DNA of 64,000 bases from assembly GCA_006969625.1 (NCBI GenBank), contig CP030885.1, positions 1,798,001 to 1,862,000 on the forward strand, read 5' to 3'. The notes under the pieces are model-generated. The model worked only from the letters and a program-made list of their open reading frames with translations, was not told where the DNA came from and did no database searches. This DNA is from Rhodospirillaceae bacterium. Lineage in GTDB: Bacteria; Pseudomonadota; Alphaproteobacteria; Kiloniellales; DSM-21159. Both the position numbers and the translations under genes were made by a program. Below, one piece after another: positions 1-7,947 of this stretch (its first letter is position 1; the number at the start of each line of letters is the position of its first letter).

Positions 1-409
1 AGCCGTGCAGCTTGACGCCGGCCTCCAGCGCGCGGGCGTGCGTATCGAGCCCGGGAAAGGCGGGCAGCAGCGAGGGGTGGATGTTGACCAGGCGGTCGCG
101 CCAGCGCGTGACGAAGCGGCCGGTCACCACCCGCATGAAGCCGGCCTGGGCCACCAGTTCGGCGCCCGCCGCCTCCAGCTTTGCCGTCATCGCCTGCTCG
201 AAGGCCTCGCGGCCGGTGAAGTCGCGGTGCGGCAGGACGGCGGTCGGCACGCCTGCGGCGGCAGCGCGCTCCAGCCCCTGGACACCGGGCTTGTTGGAGA
301 TCGCCAGGACGATCTGGTAGGGGCAGTCGGGCGCCTGGGCTGCGTCCAGCAGGGCCTGCAGGTTGCTGCCGCGCCCGGAGAGCAGCGCCCCGACCCGGAC
401 GCGGTTCAC
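1..409 (-). CDS. purN: Phosphoribosylglycinamide formyltransferase, partial (3' end outside window)
   Basis: Third step of purine synthesis: transfers a formyl group from 10-formyl-THF to GAR. The minus strand reads from a GTG ([20 protein letters not shown]), which is the canonical PurN N-terminal loop. Downstream are the expected [17 protein letters not shown] segment and [20 protein letters not shown], the catalytic Asn-His region of GART formyltransferases. Translation continues through the catalytic core and runs off the left edge, so about the last third is missing. The GTG overlaps the purM stop (GTGA), so the two genes are very likely translationally coupled in a purMN operon. Confidence 0.93.
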   Translation of the reverse strand, partial: MNRVRVGALLSGRGSNLQALLDAAQAPDCPYQIVLAISNKPGVQGLERAAAAGVPTAVLPHRDFTGREAFEQAMTAKLEAAGAELVAQAGFMRVVTGRFVTRWRDRLVNIHPSLLPAFPGLDTHARALEAGVKLHG

Positions 410-1452
410 GCCGGCGCGCCCGCGATGGTCACGGCCGCCGCCTCGCGCGGCGCGATCTCGCCGATCCGGTAGACCGTCTCGCCGTGCCGTCCCAGCACGG
501 CGGCGAGCGGCTCCACGGCCTCGGGCGCTACCACCAGTACGAAGCCGAGGCCGCAGTTGAAGGTGCGCAGCAGCTCGGTGTCGCTCAGGCCGCCGGCCTC
601 GGCCAGCCAGGCGAAGACCGGGGGTTGCGGCCAGGCGTTGCGGTCGAGCCGGAACGCGAGGGTCTCGGGGACCACCCGCGGCAGGTTCTCCGGCAAGCCG
701 CCGCCGGTGATGTGCGCCATCGCGTGCACGCCGCCGGCGCCCAGTGCGGCGAGCGCCGCCTTGACGTAGATGCGGGTCGGTGCGAGCAGCGCCTCGCCCA
801 GCGGCGTGTCGCTGGCGAAGGGGGCGGGTGCGGCATAGTCCAGCCCGGCACGCTCGACCACCCTGCGGACCAGCGAGAAGCCGTTCGAGTGCAGGCCGGA
901 GGAGGCGAGGCCGAGCACCAGGTCGCCGGCGCGCACCAGGGTGCCGTCGAGCAGCCGCTCGCGCTCGACCGCGCCGACCGCAAAACCCGCCAGGTCGTAG
1001 TCCCCTTCGGCGTAGAGGCCCGGCATCTCCGCCGTCTCGCCGCCAATCAGTGCGCAACCTGCCTGGCGGCAGCCCTCGGCGATGCCGGCGACGACGGTGG
1101 CGCCCACCTGCGGATCGAGGCGGCCGGTGGCGTAGTAGTCGAGGAAGAACAGCGGCTCGGCGCCCTGCACGACCAGATCGTTGACGCACATGGCGACCAG
1201 ATCGACGCCGACGCCATCGTGGATGCCGGCGGCGAGCGCGACCTTCAGCTTGGTGCCCACGCCATCGGTGGCGGCGACCAGCAGCGGGTCGGCATAGCCG
1301 CAGGCCTTCAGGTCGAAGACGGCGCCGAAGCCGCCGAGGCCGCCCATGACCCCGGCGCGCGCGGTGGCGCGGGCCAACGGCTTGATCGCCTCGACCAGCG
1401 CATTGCCGGCATCGATGTCGACGCCTGCGTCCTTGTAGGTCAGTCCGGCCAT
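406..1452 (-). CDS. purM: Phosphoribosylformylglycinamidine cyclo-ligase (AIR synthetase)
   Basis: Converts FGAM to AIR with ATP in purine biosynthesis. It is 348 residues, normal for PurM. Family signatures are clear: start [17 protein letters not shown], the glycine stretch [61 protein letters not shown] and [14 protein letters not shown]. The frame stays open 141 nt further upstream, but that extension is low-complexity Arg/Ala and unlike the family, so the internal ATG at 1452 is chosen. It is followed directly by purN (4-nt overlap). Confidence 0.96.
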   Translation of the reverse strand: MAGLTYKDAGVDIDAGNALVEAIKPLARATARAGVMGGLGGFGAVFDLKACGYADPLLVAATDGVGTKLKVALAAGIHDGVGVDLVAMCVNDLVVQGAEPLFFLDYYATGRLDPQVGATVVAGIAEGCRQAGCALIGGETAEMPGLYAEGDYDLAGFAVGAVERERLLDGTLVRAGDLVLGLASSGLHSNGFSLVRRVVERAGLDYAAPAPFASDTPLGEALLAPTRIYVKAALAALGAGGVHAMAHITGGGLPENLPRVVPETLAFRLDRNAWPQPPVFAWLAEAGGLSDTELLRTFNCGLGFVLVVAPEAVEPLAAVLGRHGETVYRIGEIAPREAAAVTIAGAPA

Positions 1453-1592
1453 GGCGCGCGTTCCGGTGGCGGGCGGGGCGGAAGGACGGCCCGCGAGCGT
1501 TTGTCTTCGCCGCCCAGCTCCAGTATGACTCGCAGGGCGAGCGGCGGCCCGGCGAAACGGGCGCGAGCATAGCGATTCCAAGGGGCGATTCA

Positions 1593-2963
1593 ATGCACAT
1601 CACCTGTCGTCTCGACGGCTCGGCGGCCGGACGTCTCTGCCGGGGACTTTCGCTCCTGCTGCTCGCCGGCCTGCTGGTCGCGGGGGCGGCCGCCGGTGCG
1701 CTGGCGCAGACCGGCGAGCGCGTCTTCACCGTGCGCGGGATCGAGGTCGACGTGACGGCCGACAGCCCAACGGCGGCGCGCGAGCAGGCGCTCGCCCAGG
1801 GCCAGGCCCGCGCCATGCGCGCCCTGCTCGAACGCCTGGTCGTTCAGGAGGACCAGGGCGCGATCCCGGCGCTGTCTGCGGCCGAGGTGCAGGACTACGT
1901 GCAGGACTTCAGCGTGTCGGACGAGCGCACCTCCGACGTTCGCTATATCGCCACCGTGACCGTGCGTTTCCGACCGGGCGCCGTGCGCCGGCTGCTGCGC
2001 GCCAACGGCCTGCGCTTCGCCGAGGTGCAGTCGAAGCCGGTGCTGGTCCTGCCGGTCTGGGGCGAAGGCGCGAACGCGCGCCTGTGGGAGGGTGCCAATC
2101 CCTGGCTGCGTGCCTGGGTCGAGGTTTCCGACGTTCACGAGCTGGTACCGGTCATCACGCCGCTTGGCGACCTGGAGGATCTGCGTGACATCGATGCCGG
2201 CCAGGCGCTGGCCGGGGACGGCGTGCGGCTGCGCACGATCGAGGAGCGCTACGGCGCCGGCAGCGTGTTGGTCAGTCATGCCGTGCCGCAGGGCGATGCG
2301 GACGTCGGGTTGGGTGCGGTCAAGGTCGAGAGTCGGCGCTTTCGGCGGGGCGAGCTGGACGGCACCTTCGTCGATTCCTTCAGCCAGCAATCGGGCGAGG
2401 ACGAGGTCGCACTGCTGGAGCGGGCGGCCGGCGTCATCTCCGGCGGCCTGCAGCAGGAGTGGAAGCGCGGCAACGTGATCAGCTTCGACGATCTGCAGCG
2501 GCTGACCGTCGCGGTGCCGCTGGGCGACCTGCGCGACTGGCTGACGGTGCGCCGCCGGCTGGAGGGACTGGCCAGCGTTGCGGCTAGCGACCTCAGCAGC
2601 CTGACGCGCGCGCGCGCCGTCGTCGACCTGGCGTTCTACGGCTCGCTCGACCAGCTCCTGGGCCAGCTCGAGCAGCGCGATCTCGTGCTGACCCGCACCG
2701 CCGGCGGCGGCTTCGCGGGGAGTGGGGCCGTGGTGGTCTCAGGCGCCGACTCCGGCTCGACGGCGAGTGGCATGCGCGCGGGGCAGACGGTGCCAGGCGA
2801 GCCCCCCGAACCGCAATGGCGCCTGACGACGCGCGAACGGGCCGCCCTGGAGGAAGGCGCGGGCCTGCCGTCGGTAACACCGGATGCCTCGGCGGCGCCC
2901 GGCGCCCAGCCCGGATCTCCGCAGACCGGGACTCAGCCGCCCGCCGGCGGCGTGGTGCAATAA
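1593..2963 (+). CDS. DUF2066 domain-containing exported protein
   Basis: A 456-residue protein with a clear signal peptide (Arg-rich start, [20 protein letters not shown], cleavage expected after ALA near residue 38). The mature N-terminus, [40 protein letters not shown], is typical of the DUF2066 family. Residues up to about 370 look folded, while the last 70 or so are Ser/Pro/Gly-rich and probably disordered. In alphaproteobacteria the gene commonly sits beside purM and upstream of the CDP-alcohol phosphatidyltransferase, PerM and hdaA genes, as here. Its molecular role is unknown. An AGGGGCG ribosome-binding site lies 5 nt before the ATG. Confidence 0.85.
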   Translation: MHITCRLDGSAAGRLCRGLSLLLLAGLLVAGAAAGALAQTGERVFTVRGIEVDVTADSPTAAREQALAQGQARAMRALLERLVVQEDQGAIPALSAAEVQDYVQDFSVSDERTSDVRYIATVTVRFRPGAVRRLLRANGLRFAEVQSKPVLVLPVWGEGANARLWEGANPWLRAWVEVSDVHELVPVITPLGDLEDLRDIDAGQALAGDGVRLRTIEERYGAGSVLVSHAVPQGDADVGLGAVKVESRRFRRGELDGTFVDSFSQQSGEDEVALLERAAGVISGGLQQEWKRGNVISFDDLQRLTVAVPLGDLRDWLTVRRRLEGLASVAASDLSSLTRARAVVDLAFYGSLDQLLGQLEQRDLVLTRTAGGGFAGSGAVVVSGADSGSTASGMRAGQTVPGEPPEPQWRLTTRERAALEEGAGLPSVTPDASAAPGAQPGSPQTGTQPPAGGVVQ

Positions 2964-3003
2964 GGAGTGCTGCGGCCGCAGCAGCCCTCCCTATATCTCG
3001 GCC

Positions 3004-3561
3004 ATGCCGGTCTGGATCCCCAACCTGATCACGGTCGCGCGGCTGTTCGCCGTGCCGGTCTTCGTCATCCTGCTGCTCGACGGCGACATGACGGCAGCGG
3101 TCTGGGTCTTCGTCGCCGCCGGCGTCTCGGACGCGCTCGACGGTTTCCTGGCCAAGCGCTTCGACGCGGCGAGCACGGTTGGGGCCTACCTGGATCCGAT
3201 CGCCGACAAGGCGCTGCTGCTGGCCGCCTTCGTGACCCTGGGCGTGATTTCGGAAGTCCCGGGATGGCTGGTCGTCATGGTGGTCTTCCGCGACCTCGTC
3301 ATCGTCGGCGGTGCCCTGCTCTATCACACGGTCACCCATGCCTTGACGATGGAGCCGCTGGGCGTCAGCAAGCTGAACACGGCCGTCCAGATCGCGCTCG
3401 CGGCGGTGGTTCTGGCGCGGCTGGGGCTGGGCTGGGATCTCGGTCCTGCCGAGACCGTCCTGATCTATGCGGCGGCGGCCACGACGGTGCTTTCGGGCCT
3501 TGCCTACATCTGGGTCTGGGGGCGTCGCTACGCCGCCTTCGAGCGCGAGGAGGGGGAGTGA
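3004..3561 (+). CDS. CDP-alcohol phosphatidyltransferase family protein (PgsA-like)
   Basis: Integral membrane enzyme that transfers a phosphatidyl group from CDP-diacylglycerol to an alcohol acceptor, probably in phosphatidylglycerol or cardiolipin synthesis. It is 185 residues with four to five hydrophobic segments. The family motif is present in full: D43-x2-D46-G47-x2-A50-K51-x8-G60-x3-D64-x3-D68, with Lys in place of the usual Arg after Ala. The frame is open 120 nt further upstream into the end of the DUF2066 gene, but the sequence MPVWIPNLITVARL is the natural N-terminus of the family. The exact acceptor cannot be told from sequence alone. Confidence 0.88.
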   Translation: MPVWIPNLITVARLFAVPVFVILLLDGDMTAAVWVFVAAGVSDALDGFLAKRFDAASTVGAYLDPIADKALLLAAFVTLGVISEVPGWLVVMVVFRDLVIVGGALLYHTVTHALTMEPLGVSKLNTAVQIALAAVVLARLGLGWDLGPAETVLIYAAAATTVLSGLAYIWVWGRRYAAFEREEGE

Positions 3562-3562
3562 G

Positions 3563-4654
3563 ATGAGCCCGGAACGGCAGTTCCGCTACTGGTCCATCGG
3601 CTTGCTCGTCTTCGGGCTGCTGCTCTGGCTGCTCAGCCCGATCCTGCTGCCCTTCGTCGCCGGCATGGCGATCGCCTACTTCTTCGATCCGGTCTGCGAC
3701 CGGCTGGAGCGCTGGGGGTTCAGCCGCACCTGGGCCACGGTCGCGGTGACCGCGCTGTTCGTCGTCGTCTTCCTGCTGGTCCTCGGCCTGCTGATCCCGG
3801 TGGCGATCAACCAGGCGATCGACGTGATGCGAGCGATCCCGACCGTCGTCGAGCTGCTGCGCGAACGCATCAACGAGCTGCTTGCGGCTCTGCAGACCGA
3901 ACGCCCGGAGGTGCTGGAGCGCCTGCGCGAGACCGTCTCCTCGCGGATCGGCGACGTGATCTCCTGGATCACCGCCTTCGTCGGCAACGTCCTGTCCGGC
4001 GGACTGGCCCTGCTGAGCCTGTTGTCGCTGGTCTTCATCACGCCGGTGGTTGCCTTCTTCCTGTTGCGCGACTGGGACGTGATGGTCGCCCGCATCGACG
4101 GCTGGCTGCCGCGCCAGCATGCGCCGACCATCCGCCAGCTGGCGCGCCAGGTCGATGATATCCTGGCCGGCTACGTGCGCGGCGTCGCGACCGTCTGCCT
4201 GGTCCTCGGGACCTTCTACGCTATCGGCCTGAGCCTGATCGGGCTCAACGGCGGCCTGTTCGTCGGGCTGCTGGCCGGCGCCCTCTCCTTCATTCCCTAT
4301 CTGGGCGCGATCGGCGGACTGCTGCTGTCCGTCGGGCTGGCATTGGTGCAGTTCGACAACTATTGGCTGGTGGCCGGCACGGCGGCGATTTTCCTGGTCG
4401 GCCAGGCGGTCGAGGGCAACGTCCTGACCCCCAAGCTGGTCGGCGAGAAGGTCGGGCTGCACCCGGTGATCGTCATCTTCGCCCTGCTCGCCGGCGGCGC
4501 GCTGTTCGGCTTCACCGGCGTGCTGATCGCCTTGCCGGTCGCCGCGGTGGCCGGCGTGCTGGTGCGCTTCGCCCTGGAGCAGTACCTGCGCAGCCCGCTC
4601 TACCGCGCCGGCGGAGAGGCCGCGCCGCCGGACGAGCAGGAGCGGCGGCCGTGA
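3563..4654 (+). CDS. AI-2E family transporter / PerM-type membrane protein
   Basis: A 363-residue polytopic membrane protein of the PerM/TqsA (UPF0118) family. The N-terminus has two hydrophobic helices (LLVFGLLLWLLSPILLPFVAGMAIAYFFDP), the centre has a soluble helical segment of about 80 residues, and several more helices follow. The family marker near the C-terminus is present: FVGLLAGALSFIPYLGAIGG and VEGNVLTPKLVGEKVGLHPVIVIFALLAGGALFGFTGVLIALPVAAV. The ATG lies directly after the phosphatidyltransferase stop, and the gene overlaps hdaA by 4 nt. This PerM-HdaA pairing recurs widely in alphaproteobacteria. The substrate is unknown; family members export diverse solutes or ions. Confidence 0.87.
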   Translation: MSPERQFRYWSIGLLVFGLLLWLLSPILLPFVAGMAIAYFFDPVCDRLERWGFSRTWATVAVTALFVVVFLLVLGLLIPVAINQAIDVMRAIPTVVELLRERINELLAALQTERPEVLERLRETVSSRIGDVISWITAFVGNVLSGGLALLSLLSLVFITPVVAFFLLRDWDVMVARIDGWLPRQHAPTIRQLARQVDDILAGYVRGVATVCLVLGTFYAIGLSLIGLNGGLFVGLLAGALSFIPYLGAIGGLLLSVGLALVQFDNYWLVAGTAAIFLVGQAVEGNVLTPKLVGEKVGLHPVIVIFALLAGGALFGFTGVLIALPVAAVAGVLVRFALEQYLRSPLYRAGGEAAPPDEQERRP

Positions 4655-5346
4655 GCCAACTGCCCCTCGACCTGCGGCAACGCCCGGCGCTGGGCCGCGG
4701 CGATTTCCTGGTGACCCCGGCGAACGAGGCCGCAGTCGCCTGGATCGACCGCTGGCCGGACTGGCCGGCGGTCGCCCTCTGTCTGGTCGGGCCGCCTGCC
4801 AGCGGCAAGAGCCACCTGGCGGAGGTCTGGCGCCAGGTCAGCGGCGCGCGCGAGGTGGCGCCGGCGGAGCTGGCCCGACAGGGGCTCGACAGCATCCTCG
4901 GCGACAGCCGCGCCCTGCTGGTCGAGGCGGCCGACGTCGGTTTGGCGCTGGAGGCGGAGCGCCAGCTTTTCCACCTCTACAATCTTCTGGGCGAGCGGGG
5001 CGGGCACCTGCTGTTAACCGCCCGGCAGGCGCCGAAACGCTGGCCGCTGCGGCTGCCCGACCTGGCCTCGCGCCTGGCGACGGCAACGGTGGCCGAGCTG
5101 GGGGCGCCGGACGACGCGCTGCTGCAGGCGGTGCTGGTCAAGCTCTTCGCCGACCGGCAGTTGCCGGTGACGGCGGAGTTGGTGGATTACCTGGTGCGGC
5201 AGATTCCACGCAGCTTTGCCGCCGCACGTCTGGCCGTGGCGGCGATCGACCGCTATGCCTTGGCGCGGCGGCGCCGCCCGACCGTGGCGCTGGCCCGGGC
5301 CGCGCTCGCCGAAAGGGCGGCGGAGCTCGAGGCGCTGGAAGACTGA
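4651..5346 (+). CDS. hdaA: DnaA regulatory-inactivation protein HdaA (DnaA-domain AAA+ protein)
   Basis: Alphaproteobacterial homolog of Hda, which stimulates ATP hydrolysis on DnaA after replication initiation and so prevents re-initiation. The 231-residue protein opens with QLPLDLRQRPALGRGDFLV, a clamp-binding-like QLPL motif followed by the DnaA/Hda fold. The P-loop GPPASGKSHL lies near residue 45. The C-terminal half has the expected sensor region (RLPDLASRLATA). There is no DNA-binding domain IV, which separates it from DnaA. The GTG start at 4651 overlaps the PerM stop (GTGA); an in-frame extension upstream is an out-of-frame reading of the PerM gene and was discarded. Confidence 0.9.
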   Translation: MSQLPLDLRQRPALGRGDFLVTPANEAAVAWIDRWPDWPAVALCLVGPPASGKSHLAEVWRQVSGAREVAPAELARQGLDSILGDSRALLVEAADVGLALEAERQLFHLYNLLGERGGHLLLTARQAPKRWPLRLPDLASRLATATVAELGAPDDALLQAVLVKLFADRQLPVTAELVDYLVRQIPRSFAAARLAVAAIDRYALARRRRPTVALARAALAERAAELEALED

Positions 5347-5364
5347 GACAGAGGGGATTCTCCG

Positions 5365-6144
5365 ATGGATCTGGGATTGGCCGGACGGCGCGCGCTCGTG
5401 TGCGCCTCGAGCAAGGGGTTGGGCAAGGCTTGCGCCGTGCAGCTCGGCCTGGAGGGCGTCGAGCTGACGCTGGTGGCGCGCACCGCCTCGCCGCTGGAGG
5501 CGACTGCGGAGGAGATCCGCCAAGAGTCGGGCGTCGCGGTGCGGACGGTTGCCGTCGATATCACCACCGCGGAAGGACGCGACGCGGCGCTGCACGCCTG
5601 CCCGGAGCCCGACATCCTGATTACCAACGCCGGCGGCCCGCCGCCGGGCGACTTTCGGGATTGGGATCGCAACGATTGGATCGCCGCGCTGGACGCCAAC
5701 ATGCTGACGCCGATCGAGTTGATCAAGGCGACGGTGGACGGGATGATCGCGCGCAAGTTCGGCCGCATCGTCAACATCACCTCCTCCGCGGTGAAGGCAC
5801 CGATCGACATCCTCGGCCTGTCGAACGGTGCGCGCGCCGGATTGACCGGCTTCGTCGCCGGCCTGGCGCGCAAGACGGTCGCCCACAACGTGACCATCAA
5901 CAACCTGCTGCCGGGGCCCTTCGAGACGGAGCGGCTGCACAACACCCTGACGGCGCTGGCGACGAAGACCGGCACGAGCTTCGAGGAAGCGTACGAAACG
6001 CGGCGCCGCGGCAATCCCGCCCAACGCTTCGGCGATCCGGTCGAGTTCGGCCAGGCCTGCGCGTTCCTGTGCGGGGCGCAGTCGGGCTTCATTACCGGCC
6101 AAAATCTCCTGCTCGACGGCGGAGCTTTTCCCGGGACCTTCTGA
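5365..6144 (+). CDS. SDR family oxidoreductase with non-canonical active site
   Basis: A 259-residue Rossmann-fold protein of the short-chain dehydrogenase/reductase superfamily. The cofactor loop is CASSKGLG (residues 13-20) and NAG is at 88-90. The post-catalytic region (NNLLPGPFETERL) and the C-terminal FITGQNLLLDGGAFPGTF are typical of 3-oxoacyl-ACP-reductase-like SDRs. The expected YxxxK is not present: the aligned positions read S153-N-G-A-R157. One SDR subgroup with a degenerate tetrad of this kind is known (BKR-like, SNxxR), so this is probably inherited rather than a sequencing error. The real substrate is unknown and classical SDR catalysis is doubtful. Confidence 0.85.
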   Translation: MDLGLAGRRALVCASSKGLGKACAVQLGLEGVELTLVARTASPLEATAEEIRQESGVAVRTVAVDITTAEGRDAALHACPEPDILITNAGGPPPGDFRDWDRNDWIAALDANMLTPIELIKATVDGMIARKFGRIVNITSSAVKAPIDILGLSNGARAGLTGFVAGLARKTVAHNVTINNLLPGPFETERLHNTLTALATKTGTSFEEAYETRRRGNPAQRFGDPVEFGQACAFLCGAQSGFITGQNLLLDGGAFPGTF

Positions 6145-6204
6145 GGTGGCCGCAAGAAGTTCGTTGTAATCGATTACCTTAGCGCCCGCGGTCTGGTCCT
6201 GCGG

Positions 6205-6261
6205 CGCCAAGCGGATTAGCTTGGCGATCGACGCGGCCGGGCCGATGGCCCGGCTTCGTTT
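6205..6261 (+). terminator. Tandem hairpins downstream of the SDR gene, possible terminator
   Basis: Two perfect inverted repeats lie in the 195-nt gap. CGCCAAGC/GCTTGGCG forms an 8-bp stem with a 6-nt loop. GCCGGGCC/GGCCCGGC (6236-6254) forms an 8-bp stem with a 3-nt loop and is followed by TTCGTTTCGG. The second has the shape of an intrinsic terminator but only a short, interrupted T tract, so termination is plausible rather than certain. Confidence 0.45.
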
Positions 6262-6339
6262 CGGTATGGAATGTTACAGTTCGGTGAAGCCGATCGGCGC
6301 GCAGCGCCCGGCTGAGCGTCGGAGGCGGCGACGGAGCCG

Positions 6340-7932
6340 ATGAGCGACGAGATCGAGTTGAAACTGCTGCTGGCCCCGGCGCAGCTCGCCAAGCTGAACC
6401 GCCTGCCGCTCGTCCGCTCACTGGCGACCGGTCGGGCACGGCGCGCGCAGCTCGACAGCACCTACTTCGACACGCCGGACTTCGCGTTGCGCGACGGCGA
6501 CATGGCCCTGCGCGTGCGGCGGATCGGCGAGCGCCGCGTCCAGACCCTGAAGATGGCGCCGCAGACGGCGGCGCGTTTCGCCGAGGACGCCGGGCCGAGC
6601 GCCCAGGCCGGCATGCAGCACTACCTGGAATTCGAAGCCGAGGTGCCGGGCGACCTGCCGGAACTCGACAGGATCGAGCATACGGGGCTGCAGGCTTGGT
6701 TTGCAGACACCGGCTTGATGGAGCGCCTGGAGCCGGTTTTCACCACGGCGATCGAGCGGCGCACCTTGCCGCTGCGGATGGCGGACACCGAGATCGAGTT
6801 GGCCATGGACGTCGGCGAAATCCGCGCGCGCGGCCGCGGCGAGCCGATCGCCGAGGCGGAGCTGGAGCTCAAATGGGGCCAGCCGACGCGCCTGTTCGAG
6901 TTGGCGATGATGCTGGCGCAGGAGCTGCCCGTGCGGCTGGGCGGTCCGACCAAGGCGGCGCGCGGCTATGCCCTCTATGCCGGCGCGCAGCCGACGCCCT
7001 CGAAGGGCGAGAAGCCAAGCCTGACGCCGGGCATGTCGGTGAGCGAGGCCTTCGCTGCGGTGATGCGCTGCAACCTCGACCATATGCGTACCAACGAGGA
7101 CGCGGTCTTCGTCGGCGCCGACCCCGAGGGCGTGCATCAGCATCGCGTCGCGGTACGGCGGGCGCGCGCCGCGCTGTCGGTCTTCAAGCCGGCGATGCAC
7201 GCCGCCGCCCACGCGCTGCTGGCCGAGGAACTGCGCTGGCTGCAGCGCGAATTGGGGCCGGCGCGCGACCTGGACGTCTTCCGCGAGGACACGGTCGCCC
7301 CGCTGCTGCGCCGCCTGCCCAGCGAGCCGAGCCTGCCGGCGCTCGACAGGACGGTCGAGGAGGCGCGCCGCGCGGCCTATGCGCGCGCCCATGCGGCGCT
7401 GGAAGACCCGCGCTATGCCCGCCTGCTGTTGCGGCTCGAGCTGTTCCTCGCCGAGGGCACCTGGAAGCAGCCGGGCGAGGGCGGCCAAGCGGGGCCGGCG
7501 GACGCGCCGATCGGCGAGCTGGCGGCGGCCCTGCTCGACAAGCGCCAGCGCCAGCTCCGCAAGATCCACCGCAAGGCCAGGAGCGGCGACGAGGCGGCGC
7601 TGCATGCTGTGCGCATCGCCGCCAAGAAGCTGCGCTACGCCGGCGAGTTCTTCCGCAACCTCTACGGCCGTAAGGCGACCAAGGCCTACCTGGCCGCCGT
7701 AGCGGACATCCAGGAGACGCTGGGCGCCGTCAACGACGCCGTCGTCGGCCACCGCCTGCTGGACGAGCTGGAGCCGAAGCTGGCGAAAAGCGGCGAGGAT
7801 CCGCGCCTGGCCGTCGGCATCGTCATGGGCTGGCAGGCGGCGCGGATCGAAGACGACCTGAAGCGCTTCGAGGCGGTCTGGCACGCCTGGCGCAAGACCA
7901 GGCCCTTCTGGCAGGCCGGCGCCAAGCGCTGA
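6340..7932 (+). CDS. CYTH and CHAD domain-containing protein (putative inorganic triphosphatase)
   Basis: A 530-residue two-domain protein. The N-terminal CYTH domain (about residues 1-205) begins with the diagnostic ExExK motif (E-I-E-L-K, residues 4-8). It also has the charged strands of triphosphate tunnel enzymes (DTPDFALRDGDMALRVRRIGERRVQTLK; YLEFEAEV; AEAELELKWG). The C-terminal CHAD domain (about 230-525) is alpha-helical and His/Arg/Lys-rich (HQHRVAVRRARAALSVFKP; LHAVRIAAKKLRYAGEFF), the signature of a polyphosphate-binding module. By family knowledge it would hydrolyse inorganic triphosphate and associate with polyphosphate granules. It is monocistronic and convergent with the next gene. 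Confidence 0.9.
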   Translation: MSDEIELKLLLAPAQLAKLNRLPLVRSLATGRARRAQLDSTYFDTPDFALRDGDMALRVRRIGERRVQTLKMAPQTAARFAEDAGPSAQAGMQHYLEFEAEVPGDLPELDRIEHTGLQAWFADTGLMERLEPVFTTAIERRTLPLRMADTEIELAMDVGEIRARGRGEPIAEAELELKWGQPTRLFELAMMLAQELPVRLGGPTKAARGYALYAGAQPTPSKGEKPSLTPGMSVSEAFAAVMRCNLDHMRTNEDAVFVGADPEGVHQHRVAVRRARAALSVFKPAMHAAAHALLAEELRWLQRELGPARDLDVFREDTVAPLLRRLPSEPSLPALDRTVEEARRAAYARAHAALEDPRYARLLLRLELFLAEGTWKQPGEGGQAGPADAPIGELAAALLDKRQRQLRKIHRKARSGDEAALHAVRIAAKKLRYAGEFFRNLYGRKATKAYLAAVADIQETLGAVNDAVVGHRLLDELEPKLAKSGEDPRLAVGIVMGWQAARIEDDLKRFEAVWHAWRKTRPFWQAGAKR

Positions 7933-7947
7933 GCGCCTGGCCTGCCG

